From Gammaproteobacteria bacterium (GTDB taxonomy: Bacteria > Pseudomonadota > Gammaproteobacteria > Steroidobacterales > Steroidobacteraceae), in assembly GCA_030040235.1 (NCBI GenBank), contig JASHUC010000225.1, forward strand, positions 1 to 29,999: DNA of 29,999 bases, read 5' to 3'. Both the position numbers and the translations under genes were made by a program. Positions 22,429-29,999 of this stretch are shown in pieces. The notes under the pieces were generated by a model. That model did no database searches. It was given only the letters and a program-made list of their open reading frames with translations, and was not told where the DNA came from. How positions within the stretch are numbered: position 1 is the stretch's first letter; every line of letters starts with the position of its first letter.

Positions 22429-23448
22429 GTGAGCGTGCGTTCAGGACGGACGGCGCGCGTGAGAGCCTGCCGCGCGGCGCATTGGGTTGCGGTCCCGCTG
22501 ATGGGTGCGCTGCTCGTGAACGCCGCAGCGGCTTCGCCGGGGGATGCGGCTGCACCGGGGAGTGCCGCTGCGGCGAGCGGCAAGGTGCCGGAACATACCA
22601 TCATGGTGAAGGGTGCCTGGCCGAGCGCCAGCGATTCGAGCACGCCGCTTCCCGAGGACGGCCGGTTCGCGGATGGCCGCTACCAAAACGATTACTTTGG
22701 ACTCACGCTTCGCTTCTCCGTCCACTGGCAGCCTGGCCTGGAGGGTCCGCCTCCCTCCGACAGTGGCTCCTACGTGCTGGCGCAAATCGTGCCGGTCGAT
22801 AGCTTCAAGGCCGAGAAGCCCGGACATCTGCTGATCAGCGCGCAGGATACTTTTTTCACGCCCACTCACGCGAGCAGCGCACTCGAGCTCGTCGATTTTA
22901 CGGAGGACCGTCTGGACCGATCCGTCTACCGGGTCGAGGAAGCACCGCACGAGGTGCAATTCGCCGGGCATGCGTTCATTCGCTTCGCATACCGGTCACC
23001 GATTGCAAACATGCACTGGACTGTTTTCGCGACTGAGATCCGCTGTCACATCCTCGAGTTCGTCTTCGTCAGTACCAGACCTCGGGAACTGGCAGAGCTG
23101 CTGAAGGCCATGAACACGATCACCCTGCGCTCCACGGCCGGCGCGGTTGCGGACGGGGGCGATGTGCCGGTGTGCATCAAGGATTACGCAGTCGCGGACA
23201 ATATCATCCGGCGTGAGGATCCGATTCTGACCGTACCCCGGTACAATCCGATCCCGGTACGAGTGATCATCGACCGGCACGGGCGCGTGAAGCACATCCA
23301 TTTCCTGCGTGCGTTTCCCGATCAAGCCAAATCGATCACCGATGCCTTGTTGCGATGGCGTTTCAAGGTGCATGGGGTTGCGGGAGAACCGGTAGAAGTC
23401 GAGACCGGCATCGTGTTCGGGAGGACAACACAACCGGCCGCGCGCTGA
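22429..23448 (+). CDS. Exported protein with TonB C-terminal-like domain
   Basis: 339 residues from GTG 22429, only 6 bp after the di-haem gene. GTG 22459 is an alternative start; both place a signal peptide (HWVAVPLMGALLVNAAAA) at the front. Residues of about 80-225 are an unrecognised domain (NDYFGLTLRFSVHWQPGLEG, ALELVDFTEDRLDRSVY, HEVQFAGHAFIRFAYRS). The last about 60 residues (NPIPVRVIIDRHGRVKHIHFLRAFP, then ALLRWRFKVHGVAGEPVEVETGIVFG) look like a TonB C-terminal domain. There is no transmembrane anchor or Pro-rich linker, so it is not a classical TonB that transmits energy. It is probably periplasmic and co-transcribed with the cytochrome. Function unknown. Confidence 0.72.
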   Translation: MSVRSGRTARVRACRAAHWVAVPLMGALLVNAAAASPGDAAAPGSAAAASGKVPEHTIMVKGAWPSASDSSTPLPEDGRFADGRYQNDYFGLTLRFSVHWQPGLEGPPPSDSGSYVLAQIVPVDSFKAEKPGHLLISAQDTFFTPTHASSALELVDFTEDRLDRSVYRVEEAPHEVQFAGHAFIRFAYRSPIANMHWTVFATEIRCHILEFVFVSTRPRELAELLKAMNTITLRSTAGAVADGGDVPVCIKDYAVADNIIRREDPILTVPRYNPIPVRVIIDRHGRVKHIHFLRAFPDQAKSITDALLRWRFKVHGVAGEPVEVETGIVFGRTTQPAAR

Positions 23449-23505
23449 TGTACGGCCGGAGACGTGCACTGGCGCAGCTCCTTGGAAGTGCTGATGCAGC
23501 GTGGG

Positions 23506-24978
23506 TCATTCGATACGCCTGAAGTCGATGAAGCCACGCTCGATGTCCGTATGCACCAGAGTCACCCGCACGCGATCGCCGACATCGAGGCCCCGATCGC
23601 CCTGCACGACCTTGCCCTCGACGGTGGGCGAGTCGATGCGGACCCAGGTGCCTTTCGGAGAAGCCCCGGTGACGACCGCATCGAAGCGCTCGCCGAGACG
23701 GGAGGCGAGCAGCAGTGCGGCGGCTGATTTCTGCACCTGGCGCTCGACGTGTGCAGCGTTATCCTCCTGCAGCGTGCAATGGGACGCGAGCTGCTCGAGC
23801 TCTCGCGGCGGGTAGGGCGTGACTCGATCCTCGAGTGCGGCCTTGATGAGCCGTTGGGTGATCAGATCGGGAAACCGACGGTTGGGAGCGGTCGAGTGGG
23901 TGTAGTCCTGAACGGCCAGTGCGAAGTGGCCGATGCCGGGTGTATCCGGCAGCTCGAGCACATATTCGCCGCGGCCCAACAGCTTCACGACCGTCAGCGA
24001 AAGATCCTGGAATCGGCCGGAATCGCGCAGCTTGCAGCTGAGTAGAAAGTCGTTGAGCGCTGCGGCACTCGGAGTCGGCGGGAGGGAGGCCCCGAATCCG
24101 GAGGCGAGCGCGACGATGCGAGCCCAGCGCTCGGGGCTGCGCAGCACGCGCCGCAAGGATGGCAGCCCCCGTCGTGCGAGAAAACGCGCGGTCACGCCGT
24201 TGGCGGCAATCATGAAGTCCTCGATCAACTGCTTGGCGCGGTTACCGTGCTCGGGGCGCAGATCGAGCAGCAGATCACCCTCGAAGACTGCGCGTGCCTG
24301 GACGGTCTCGAGTCCGAGAGCACCGCGAGCGTGCCGGACCTGTCTCAGCCGCTGTGCGACCTGGTCTTGGAGTCGCAGCAGACGATCCAGACCTGGCACG
24401 GCCGTCACACGCGCCGGCGCCGGCGCCTGGCCCTCCAGCCAGGCTGCGATGCTGTCGTAGGCGAGCTTGGCGCGGTTGACGACCGTTGCGCGATACACAT
24501 CCGATTCGATCAAGGACCCCGCGGTATCGATAGTCATGTCGATGACCACCGCAACGCGCGCCTGGTCCTGCGCAAGCGACGAGAGGTCTGTCGAGAGTCT
24601 TTCCGGCAGCATCGGAAAAATCTCCGCGGCCGTATACACCGAGGTCGTATTCCAGCGGGCGTGGCCGTCGATTGGAGAGCCGAGCGGCACGAGCGCGTCC
24701 ACATCGGCAATCGCGACCCAGACTCTGACCGCGCCACCCGGCAAGCCCTCGGCAACTGAGAGCTGGTCGAGGTCGCGTGAATCGTCGTTGTCAATGGACG
24801 CCCAGAGCAGATGGCTCAGGTCCCGAACCGCCGGACCGTGTCCCGAGGCCGCCCCGGCAAGGGAGCCTAGCTGCCGAAGCGCATCGGCGCCGAAATCGGG
24901 GCGCATGCCACGCTCGAGCATCACGCGTCGCGCAATGCCGCGGAGCTTCTCCTGGCTGGCCTTGGCAGAGTCTGCCAT
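23506..24978 (-). CDS. RNB-domain ribonuclease (RNase II/R family) with C-terminal S1 domain
   Basis: About 490 residues; start at ATG 24978 or the adjacent GTG 24981. The catalytic segment WASIDNDDSRDLDQLSVAE (about 59-77) corresponds to the Asp cluster of RNase II/R, with D63, D69 and D71. The usual fourth Asp is Gln72. Other RNB hallmarks are GHARWNTTSVYT, MLPERLSTDLSSL, LIEDFMIAANGVTARFLA and HFALAVQDYTHSTAPNRRFPDLITQR. The last about 65 residues form an S1-like RNA-binding domain (FDAVVTGASPKGTWVRI...VGDRVRVTLVHTD). It lacks the N-terminal cold-shock domains, so it is shorter than RNase R and not the housekeeping Rnb. It probably degrades RNA 3'-to-5'. It converges on the TonB-C-like gene with a gap of about 57 bp. 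Confidence 0.92.
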   Translation of the reverse strand: MADSAKASQEKLRGIARRVMLERGMRPDFGADALRQLGSLAGAASGHGPAVRDLSHLLWASIDNDDSRDLDQLSVAEGLPGGAVRVWVAIADVDALVPLGSPIDGHARWNTTSVYTAAEIFPMLPERLSTDLSSLAQDQARVAVVIDMTIDTAGSLIESDVYRATVVNRAKLAYDSIAAWLEGQAPAPARVTAVPGLDRLLRLQDQVAQRLRQVRHARGALGLETVQARAVFEGDLLLDLRPEHGNRAKQLIEDFMIAANGVTARFLARRGLPSLRRVLRSPERWARIVALASGFGASLPPTPSAAALNDFLLSCKLRDSGRFQDLSLTVVKLLGRGEYVLELPDTPGIGHFALAVQDYTHSTAPNRRFPDLITQRLIKAALEDRVTPYPPRELEQLASHCTLQEDNAAHVERQVQKSAAALLLASRLGERFDAVVTGASPKGTWVRIDSPTVEGKVVQGDRGLDVGDRVRVTLVHTDIERGFIDFRRIE

Positions 24979-25013
24979 CACATTCCCGATTCGCGGGGTT
25001 CGGACTCGAGCGC

Positions 25014-25958
25014 CTAGCGCTTCTTTTTCAGGCGAGCCGCTTCTGCAGCGTAGATTTCCGGTACGTAGGTCGCTACCGCATCCAGTCGGGCCTGCGGAAC
25101 GGGTTCGCTCCCAAAGGACGCGAGAATGGCCTCACAGCGCTGCCTCACCGGTTGGGCAAACTCGCCGTGCGTCAGGATATACAGATCATTCCTACGCACA
25201 CCGGACAGGACGGCACGTCCGACCTCGAGCGGATCGAGTGCGACCGCCATCAGATCCAAGCCGGGCACGTCTTTCACGCCGGGTGGGGGAGCGCTGACCT
25301 CCGGAGCCCCGGAATTGAAGTACTCCGCTGGACGATTTCGCTCCGAGTCCATGATATTGGTGCGCACCAGACCGGGGCAGAACACCGATACCCCAACGTT
25401 CTTGCCCGCCAGTTCCACTCGCAGTGCCTCCATCATTCCGACAATGGCGTACTTGGTCGTCACATACACCCCGAGCATCCCTGCAACCAGGCCGCCGGAG
25501 GAGGACGTTGCCAGAATGTGCGCGCCCTCGCCATGTGCCAGCATCCGCGGCAGGAAAGTGCGGATGCCGTTGAACACTCCGTCGATGTTCACGCTCATCG
25601 CCCAGTCCCAATCCTGCCAAGTCGCATGGCTGATCTGCTTGACGATTCCGATGCCCGCATTATTCGCAAGCAGATGCACGTTGCCGAATACTTCGCGCAC
25701 CTCGTCGGCCGCCCGAACCATTCCCTGGCGGTCGGTGGTGTCCAGCTTGATAGCATGCACACCGGGGTTGTCGGGAGGGAAACTCTCGAGAGCCCTGCGG
25801 CAGTGCTCTTCGCGCATGTAGGTGATCACGACCTTCATGCCGGCTGCGGAAAATGCCCGAGCCATCCCTAATCCGATGCCGCTCGATCCGCCTGTGATGA
25901 AAGCGACCTTGTCGCGTACCTCCGACAAGGGGGTTGCATGGGGGACCGGCGTGCTCAT
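25014..25958 (-). CDS. Short-chain dehydrogenase/reductase (SDR)
   Basis: 314 residues with a complete classical SDR core: TGGSSGIGLGMARAF nucleotide-binding motif, DTTD, NNAGIGI, NIDGVFNGIRTFLP, TSSSGGLVAGMLGVYVTTKYA with the catalytic Ser/Tyr/Lys (YVTTK), and CPGLVRTNI. The C-terminal about 100 residues (APPPGVKDVPGLDLMAVALDPLEVGRAVLSGVRRNDLYILTHGEF) are longer than in minimal SDRs and resemble a group of uncharacterised or steroid/alcohol-type dehydrogenases. Substrate cannot be assigned. GAGAAGG lies about 6 nt before the ATG. It ends 35 bp before the RNB gene start and may share its transcript. It diverges from the RND efflux genes across the palindromic operator at 26033. Confidence 0.92.
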   Translation of the reverse strand: MSTPVPHATPLSEVRDKVAFITGGSSGIGLGMARAFSAAGMKVVITYMREEHCRRALESFPPDNPGVHAIKLDTTDRQGMVRAADEVREVFGNVHLLANNAGIGIVKQISHATWQDWDWAMSVNIDGVFNGIRTFLPRMLAHGEGAHILATSSSGGLVAGMLGVYVTTKYAIVGMMEALRVELAGKNVGVSVFCPGLVRTNIMDSERNRPAEYFNSGAPEVSAPPPGVKDVPGLDLMAVALDPLEVGRAVLSGVRRNDLYILTHGEFAQPVRQRCEAILASFGSEPVPQARLDAVATYVPEIYAAEAARLKKKR

Positions 25959-26007
25959 TTGCGCCTTCTCACGTAGTGGACACGGGTGTCGAGCATAGCG
26001 CGGGCGC

Positions 26008-26048
26008 TTGCGCTGCGGAACACCGGCCCATAGAATGAACGTTCATTC
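26008..26048 (+). promoter_or_regulatory. RND efflux promoter with perfect 16-bp palindromic (TetR-type) operator
   Basis: GAATGAACGTTCATTC at 26033-26048 is a perfect palindrome of the type bound by TetR-family repressors of RND pumps. A likely -10, TAGAAT (26031-26036), overlaps it. A weak -35, TTGCGC (26008-26013), lies 17 bp upstream of that -10. A bound repressor would therefore block the promoter directly. The site is 64 bp before the adaptor start and 74 bp from the divergent SDR start, so the SDR gene may share the control. No tetR-type gene is visible in the window. Confidence 0.62.
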
Positions 26049-26112
26049 ACTTCCTGTCCGGCGGCGCTGCCGCGCGTCCCGCGTTGGGCTTTCGGTACCG
26101 GAGAACCCGCCT

Positions 26113-27258
26113 ATGATCGTCCGCCCGCCTGGGCCGTGGGCCGCAACGGCAATTGCCGTGGCCGTCACCCTGTCGGGCTGCGGTCATGGTCCGGCGCTGC
26201 CGCAATCCCAGGACTTTCGCCCCGAGGTGACGGTCGTCGCCCTGAAGGCCCAGCCGGTGACGCTCACACGGGAGCTACCGGGCCGCACCGGCGCGTATCT
26301 GGTGGCGGACGTGCGCCCGCAGGTCTCGGGCATCGTGAAGCGGCGGCTGTTCACGGAAGGGAGCCTGGTGCGCGCGGGCCAGGTGCTCTACGAGATAGAC
26401 GACTCGATCTACCGGGCGCAGTACGATAATGCCGCGGCTGCGCTTCAGAAGGCGAAGGCCAACGAGGTTGCAGCCCAGCTTGCGGCGCGCCGTGCGGCAG
26501 AGCTCATCAAGATCGATGCGATCAGCGCGCAGGACAATGAGAACGCCATTTCGGCGGGCGCGCAGGCGGTCGCGGACGTGGCCGCGGCGCGTGCCGCGCT
26601 CGAGAGCGCTGCGGTCAATCTCTCCTACGCGCGGATTGCGGCGCCGATCACCGGCCGCATCGGCCGGTCCGCGGTCACGGCCGGTGCGCTCGTCACCGCC
26701 GATCAGTCCACCGCGCTTGCGACGATCCAGCAGCTCGATCCGATCTATGTCGATGTGAACCAGTCGAGCGCCGATTGGCTGGCGCTCAAGCAGGAGATCG
26801 ACTCGGGACGCGTTCGCTCCACGGGCGCAGGCACGCCGGCCACCATCGTGCTCGAGAACGGCGCGACCTATCCCCACGAGGGGAAGTTGCTGTTCAGCGA
26901 CGTCACGGTCGATCCGACGACCGGCAATTTTCTACTGCGTGTGCTCGTACCCAATCCGGAGGGATTGCTGCTTCCGGGCATGTACGTGCGCGCCGTGATC
27001 GATGAAGGGGTGCTGCCGCACGGTATTCTCGCGCCGCAAGAGGGCATCGAGCACAATCCACGCGGCGAGGCGACGGCTCTGGTCGTGGATCCGGCTGGCC
27101 GGGTCCAGGAGCGCGGTGTCGGGGTCACCCGTGCGGTCGGCGACCGGTGGCTCATCGACAGCGGTCTCTCGGCCGGGGACCGCCTGATCGTCTCCGGTGT
27201 GCAGAAGGTGCAGCCCGGCATGCCGGTGCGCGCGGTCGAGGAGGCGCAGGCGCGGTAG
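26113..27258 (+). CDS. RND efflux periplasmic adaptor lipoprotein (AcrA/MexA type)
   Basis: About 381 residues from ATG 26113, with GGAGAA about 8 nt upstream. The frame is open from 26008, but the lipoprotein signal begins here (AIAVAVTLSGCGHGPALP, lipidation at the Cys of LSGC). The order is the canonical adaptor layout: DVRPQVSGIVKRRLFTEGSLVRAGQVLYEIDD (lipoyl half), a coiled-coil hairpin rich in Ala (AALQKAKANEVAAQ...), NLSYARIAAPITGRIGRSAVTAGALV (second lipoyl half), the beta-barrel and the membrane-proximal domain. It links the RND pump to an outer-membrane channel. No outer-membrane gene is seen after it in the window; it may follow the pump or be shared. The pump gene follows after 27 bp. 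Confidence 0.95.
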   Translation: MIVRPPGPWAATAIAVAVTLSGCGHGPALPQSQDFRPEVTVVALKAQPVTLTRELPGRTGAYLVADVRPQVSGIVKRRLFTEGSLVRAGQVLYEIDDSIYRAQYDNAAAALQKAKANEVAAQLAARRAAELIKIDAISAQDNENAISAGAQAVADVAAARAALESAAVNLSYARIAAPITGRIGRSAVTAGALVTADQSTALATIQQLDPIYVDVNQSSADWLALKQEIDSGRVRSTGAGTPATIVLENGATYPHEGKLLFSDVTVDPTTGNFLLRVLVPNPEGLLLPGMYVRAVIDEGVLPHGILAPQEGIEHNPRGEATALVVDPAGRVQERGVGVTRAVGDRWLIDSGLSAGDRLIVSGVQKVQPGMPVRAVEEAQAR

Positions 27259-27285
27259 GCCCCGGCCGCCGCGTGCGTCGCACCC

Positions 27286-29999
27286 ATGTCGCTGTCACGT
27301 TTCTTCATCGACCGGCCGGTGTTCGCGTGGACCGTCGCCCTCATCATCATGCTGTTCGGCGCCGTGGCCATCACGCGGCTGTCAGTCGCTCAGTATCCGA
27401 ACATCGCCCCACCGGCGGTGTCGATTACCGCCTCGTACCCCGGCGCGGATGCGCAGACCGTCGAGAACTCCGTCACGCAGATCATCGAGCAGAACATGAC
27501 TTCGCTCGATGGCCTGCTCTACATGGCCTCGACCAGCGACAACGCGGGGAACGCGAGTATCACGCTCACCTTCGCCAATGGCGTCAATCCGGATATCGCG
27601 CAGGTGCAGGTGCAGAACCGGCTCCAGCAAGCCGTGCCGCTGCTGCCGCAGGTCGTGCAGCAGCAGGGGATCCGTGTCGCCAAGGCCAATAACGACTTCC
27701 TCCTGGCCGCGGGCTTCATCTCGTCCGACGGCAGCATCAGCGAGAGCGATATCGCCGACTTCGTCGCGACCAACATCGCCGACCCGGTGAGCCGGATGCC
27801 GGGGGTGGGCTCCATGCAGGAGTTCGGTCCCAAGTATGCGATGCGCATCTGGCTCAATCCCGACCGGCTCAATACCTATGGTCTCACGCCCGACGATGTG
27901 GTCGCGGCCGTGCAGGCACAAAACGCGCAGATCTCCGTCGGACAGCTGGGCGGCGAGCCCGCGGTCCACGGCCAGCAGATCAACGTCACGGTCACGTCCC
28001 AGGGGCGGCTGCACACGCCCGAGCAGTTCCGCGACATCGTCCTGCGCAGCAACACCGACGGCTCGACCCTGAAGCTCGCAGATGTGGCGCGCGTGGAGGT
28101 CGGGCAGGCCGATTACAGCTATCACGTGCGCTTCAACGGCCGGCCGGCTGCCGGCATGGGGGTCATCCTCGCTCCCGGCGCCAACGCGCTCGATACGGTG
28201 CGCAACGTCAAGGCCGAGATCGAGCGCTTGAGACCGAGCTTTCCGCGCAGCCTCGAGGCGGTCTATCCGTACGACACGACGCCGTTCGTCCGCAAGTCGA
28301 TCCGCGACGTGATCGTCACGCTCGTGGAGGCCATTGCGCTCGTCTTCGTCGTGATGTTCGTGTTCCTGCAGAACATCCGTGCCACGTTGATTCCCTCGAT
28401 CGCCGTGCCGGTCGTGCTGCTCGGTACCTTCGGCGTGCTGGCCGTCGCCGGTTACTCGATCAACATGCTGACCATGTTCGCCATGGTGCTGGCGATCGGC
28501 CTGCTGGTCGACGATGCGATCGTGGTCGTCGAGAACGTCGAGCGGCTGATGACCGATGAGGGCCTCTCGCCGCGGGAGGCGACGCGCCGCTCGATGGATC
28601 AGATCACCGGCGCGCTGATCGGGATCGCCACGGTGCTCTCGGCGGTCTTCGTGCCGATGGCGTTTCTTCAGGGGTCGACCGGGGTAATTTACCGGCAGTT
28701 CTCGATCACCATCGTCTCAGCCATGGTTCTCTCGGTGATCGTTGCGATCGTCGTCAGTCCGGCGCTGTGCGCCACGCTCATCAAGCCGGTGAAGAAGGGC
28801 GAGCACCACGGCCACCGCGGTTTCTTTCGCTGGTTCAATCGGGTGTTCGACGAGAGCAATCTGCGTTACCAGGGCGTCGTCGGCCGCATGGTGCGCCGGC
28901 CGGGACGCTACCTGCTCCTCTACGCCGCGCTCGGCTCGCTGATGGCCCTGCTGTTCTTCCGGCTGCCGACCGCCTACCTCCCGCAGGAGGATCAGGGGGC
29001 CCTCATGCTCCTCGTGCAGGCGCCCGTGAACGCGAGCGTCGAGCGCACCGAGGCGGCGCTCGACAAGGTCCGCCATTACTTCGACACCTACGAGCGCAAG
29101 GCGATGCGCTCGATCTTCACGATCTCCGGCTACAGCTTCTCGGGCCAGGGCCCCAACGCGGGCATGGGATTCATCCTGCTCAAGGACTGGAGCGAGCGCC
29201 GGGGCAGGGATCAGAGCGCGCAGGCGCTGCAGATGCGTGCCAACCGTGCGCTGTTCGGCCTCAAGGATGCGATGGTGTTTGCGGTGGCGCCCCCCGTGGT
29301 GCAGCAGCTCGGCAACTCTGCTGGCTTCGACTTCTATCTCAAGGACGATGAGGACCAGGGACATGCGGCACTGATCGCTGCGCGCAACCAGTTGCTTTTC
29401 ATGGCCGCGAAGGATCCGCTGCTCGCCAACGTTCGACCGACCGGGGAGGAGGATGCGCCGCAATTTCGCATCGATGTCGATGCGCAGAAGGCCGCCGCCC
29501 TCGGGGTGCCCGTTGCCGCCGTCAACGACACGCTGTCGCTCGCCTGGGGTGGCCGCTACATCGACGACTTCGTCGATCGTGGCCGCGTGAAGCACGTGAT
29601 GATCCAAGCCGATGCGCCCTACCGCATGCAGCCCGGCGACTTCGGACGCTGGTACGTCCGTAATGGCGCGGGCTCGATGGTCTCGCTCGCCTCGCTCATC
29701 ACCACGCACTGGACTTACGGCCCGCCGCAGCTGGTGCGCTTCAACGATGCTTCCGCGGTTGAAATCAACGGGGAAGCCGGCCCCGGGGTGAGCTCCGGGA
29801 CCGCGATGCAGGAGATCGAGAGGCTCGCCGCGAAGCTGCCGTCAGGCTACTCGGTCGATTGGGCGGGCGAGTCCTACCAGGAGCAGGTCGCGGGCGAGCA
29901 GCTGCCGCTGCTCTACGGCCTGTCGCTCGCGGTCGTATTCCTGTGCCTCGCGGCGCTCTACGAGAGCTGGTCGATCCCCACGGCGATCATCCTGGCGGT
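27286..29999 (+). CDS. RND multidrug efflux pump, inner-membrane subunit (HAE1/AcrB type), C-terminus beyond edge
   Basis: An open frame of about 904 codons to the right edge; AcrB-type pumps have about 1,050, so roughly the last 140 residues are missing. MSLSRFFIDRPVFAWTVALIIMLFGAVAI is the signature start, followed by LSVAQYPNIAPPAVSITASYPGADAQTVENSVTQ. The proton-relay aspartates are in GLLVDDAIVVVENVERL (D409/D410, equal to D407/D408 of AcrB). Transmembrane blocks around 340-440 and the second periplasmic loop (AYLPQEDQGALMLLVQAP) are intact. It exports hydrophobic and amphiphilic compounds from the periplasm and inner leaflet, driven by the proton gradient, as a trimer with the adaptor just upstream. 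Substrates cannot be predicted. Confidence 0.96.
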   Translation, partial: MSLSRFFIDRPVFAWTVALIIMLFGAVAITRLSVAQYPNIAPPAVSITASYPGADAQTVENSVTQIIEQNMTSLDGLLYMASTSDNAGNASITLTFANGVNPDIAQVQVQNRLQQAVPLLPQVVQQQGIRVAKANNDFLLAAGFISSDGSISESDIADFVATNIADPVSRMPGVGSMQEFGPKYAMRIWLNPDRLNTYGLTPDDVVAAVQAQNAQISVGQLGGEPAVHGQQINVTVTSQGRLHTPEQFRDIVLRSNTDGSTLKLADVARVEVGQADYSYHVRFNGRPAAGMGVILAPGANALDTVRNVKAEIERLRPSFPRSLEAVYPYDTTPFVRKSIRDVIVTLVEAIALVFVVMFVFLQNIRATLIPSIAVPVVLLGTFGVLAVAGYSINMLTMFAMVLAIGLLVDDAIVVVENVERLMTDEGLSPREATRRSMDQITGALIGIATVLSAVFVPMAFLQGSTGVIYRQFSITIVSAMVLSVIVAIVVSPALCATLIKPVKKGEHHGHRGFFRWFNRVFDESNLRYQGVVGRMVRRPGRYLLLYAALGSLMALLFFRLPTAYLPQEDQGALMLLVQAPVNASVERTEAALDKVRHYFDTYERKAMRSIFTISGYSFSGQGPNAGMGFILLKDWSERRGRDQSAQALQMRANRALFGLKDAMVFAVAPPVVQQLGNSAGFDFYLKDDEDQGHAALIAARNQLLFMAAKDPLLANVRPTGEEDAPQFRIDVDAQKAAALGVPVAAVNDTLSLAWGGRYIDDFVDRGRVKHVMIQADAPYRMQPGDFGRWYVRNGAGSMVSLASLITTHWTYGPPQLVRFNDASAVEINGEAGPGVSSGTAMQEIERLAAKLPSGYSVDWAGESYQEQVAGEQLPLLYGLSLAVVFLCLAALYESWSIPTAIILA

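Overview
The window is a high-GC, gene-dense chromosomal stretch from a Gram-negative bacterium. Outer-membrane efflux lipoproteins, RND and EmrAB-type tripartite pumps, a secreted c-type cytochrome and a Psd/PmtA phospholipid pair all fit Pseudomonadota. A gammaproteobacterium is my guess only, because no rRNA or other marker gene is present. I saw no tRNA, rRNA, CRISPR array, insertion sequence or phage gene.

Layout. 1-478 (-) is the N-terminal part of a secreted tannase/feruloyl-esterase-family protein cut by the window edge. It diverges from glycogen phosphorylase (695-3181 +). A LemA and GIDE-domain pair follows (3378-4748 +). 4768-9520 (-) is a tightly overlapping operon read EmrA-like adaptor, EmrB-like DHA2 pump, cytidylate-kinase-like protein, outer-membrane lipoprotein channel.

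9555-16455 is the most interesting block. It holds a PlcP/LpxH-type metallophosphoesterase, a PmtA-like phospholipid N-methyltransferase, phosphatidylserine decarboxylase, a membrane-anchored class III aminotransferase-fold enzyme, an Mpo1-like membrane protein, an Agt/SQD2-like glycosyltransferase and a polytopic membrane protein. Between psd (-) and the aminotransferase (+), at 11916-11933, lie two perfect CTGTCAT repeats 4 bp apart, the textbook arrangement of a PhoB box. The box covers the psd start codon and points toward the aminotransferase. A weaker Pho-box-like element with a perfect TATAAT lies upstream of the Mpo1-like gene. Together this suggests a phosphate-responsive membrane-lipid remodelling locus: phospholipid synthesis on one arm, phospholipid breakdown, glycolipid synthesis and an uncharacterised PLP enzyme on the other. 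The gene families are seen in the sequence; the regulatory model is inference.

16442-18057 holds a small exported protein with an oxidoreductase-molybdopterin-binding-type fold (-) and a secreted beta-propeller protein (+). They flank a 24-bp ModE-box-like inverted repeat. 18112-20013 is a ClC chloride channel/antiporter with CBS domains. 20310-20639 is a single-domain AraC-type regulator. 20878-23448 is a di-haem oxidoreductase followed by an exported protein with a TonB-C-like end. 23506-24978 (-) is an RNB-family ribonuclease and 25014-25958 (-) a short-chain dehydrogenase. From 26113 to the right edge runs an RND efflux adaptor and the first ~900 codons of its pump. A perfect 16-bp TetR-type palindrome overlaps the likely -10 element of that efflux promoter.
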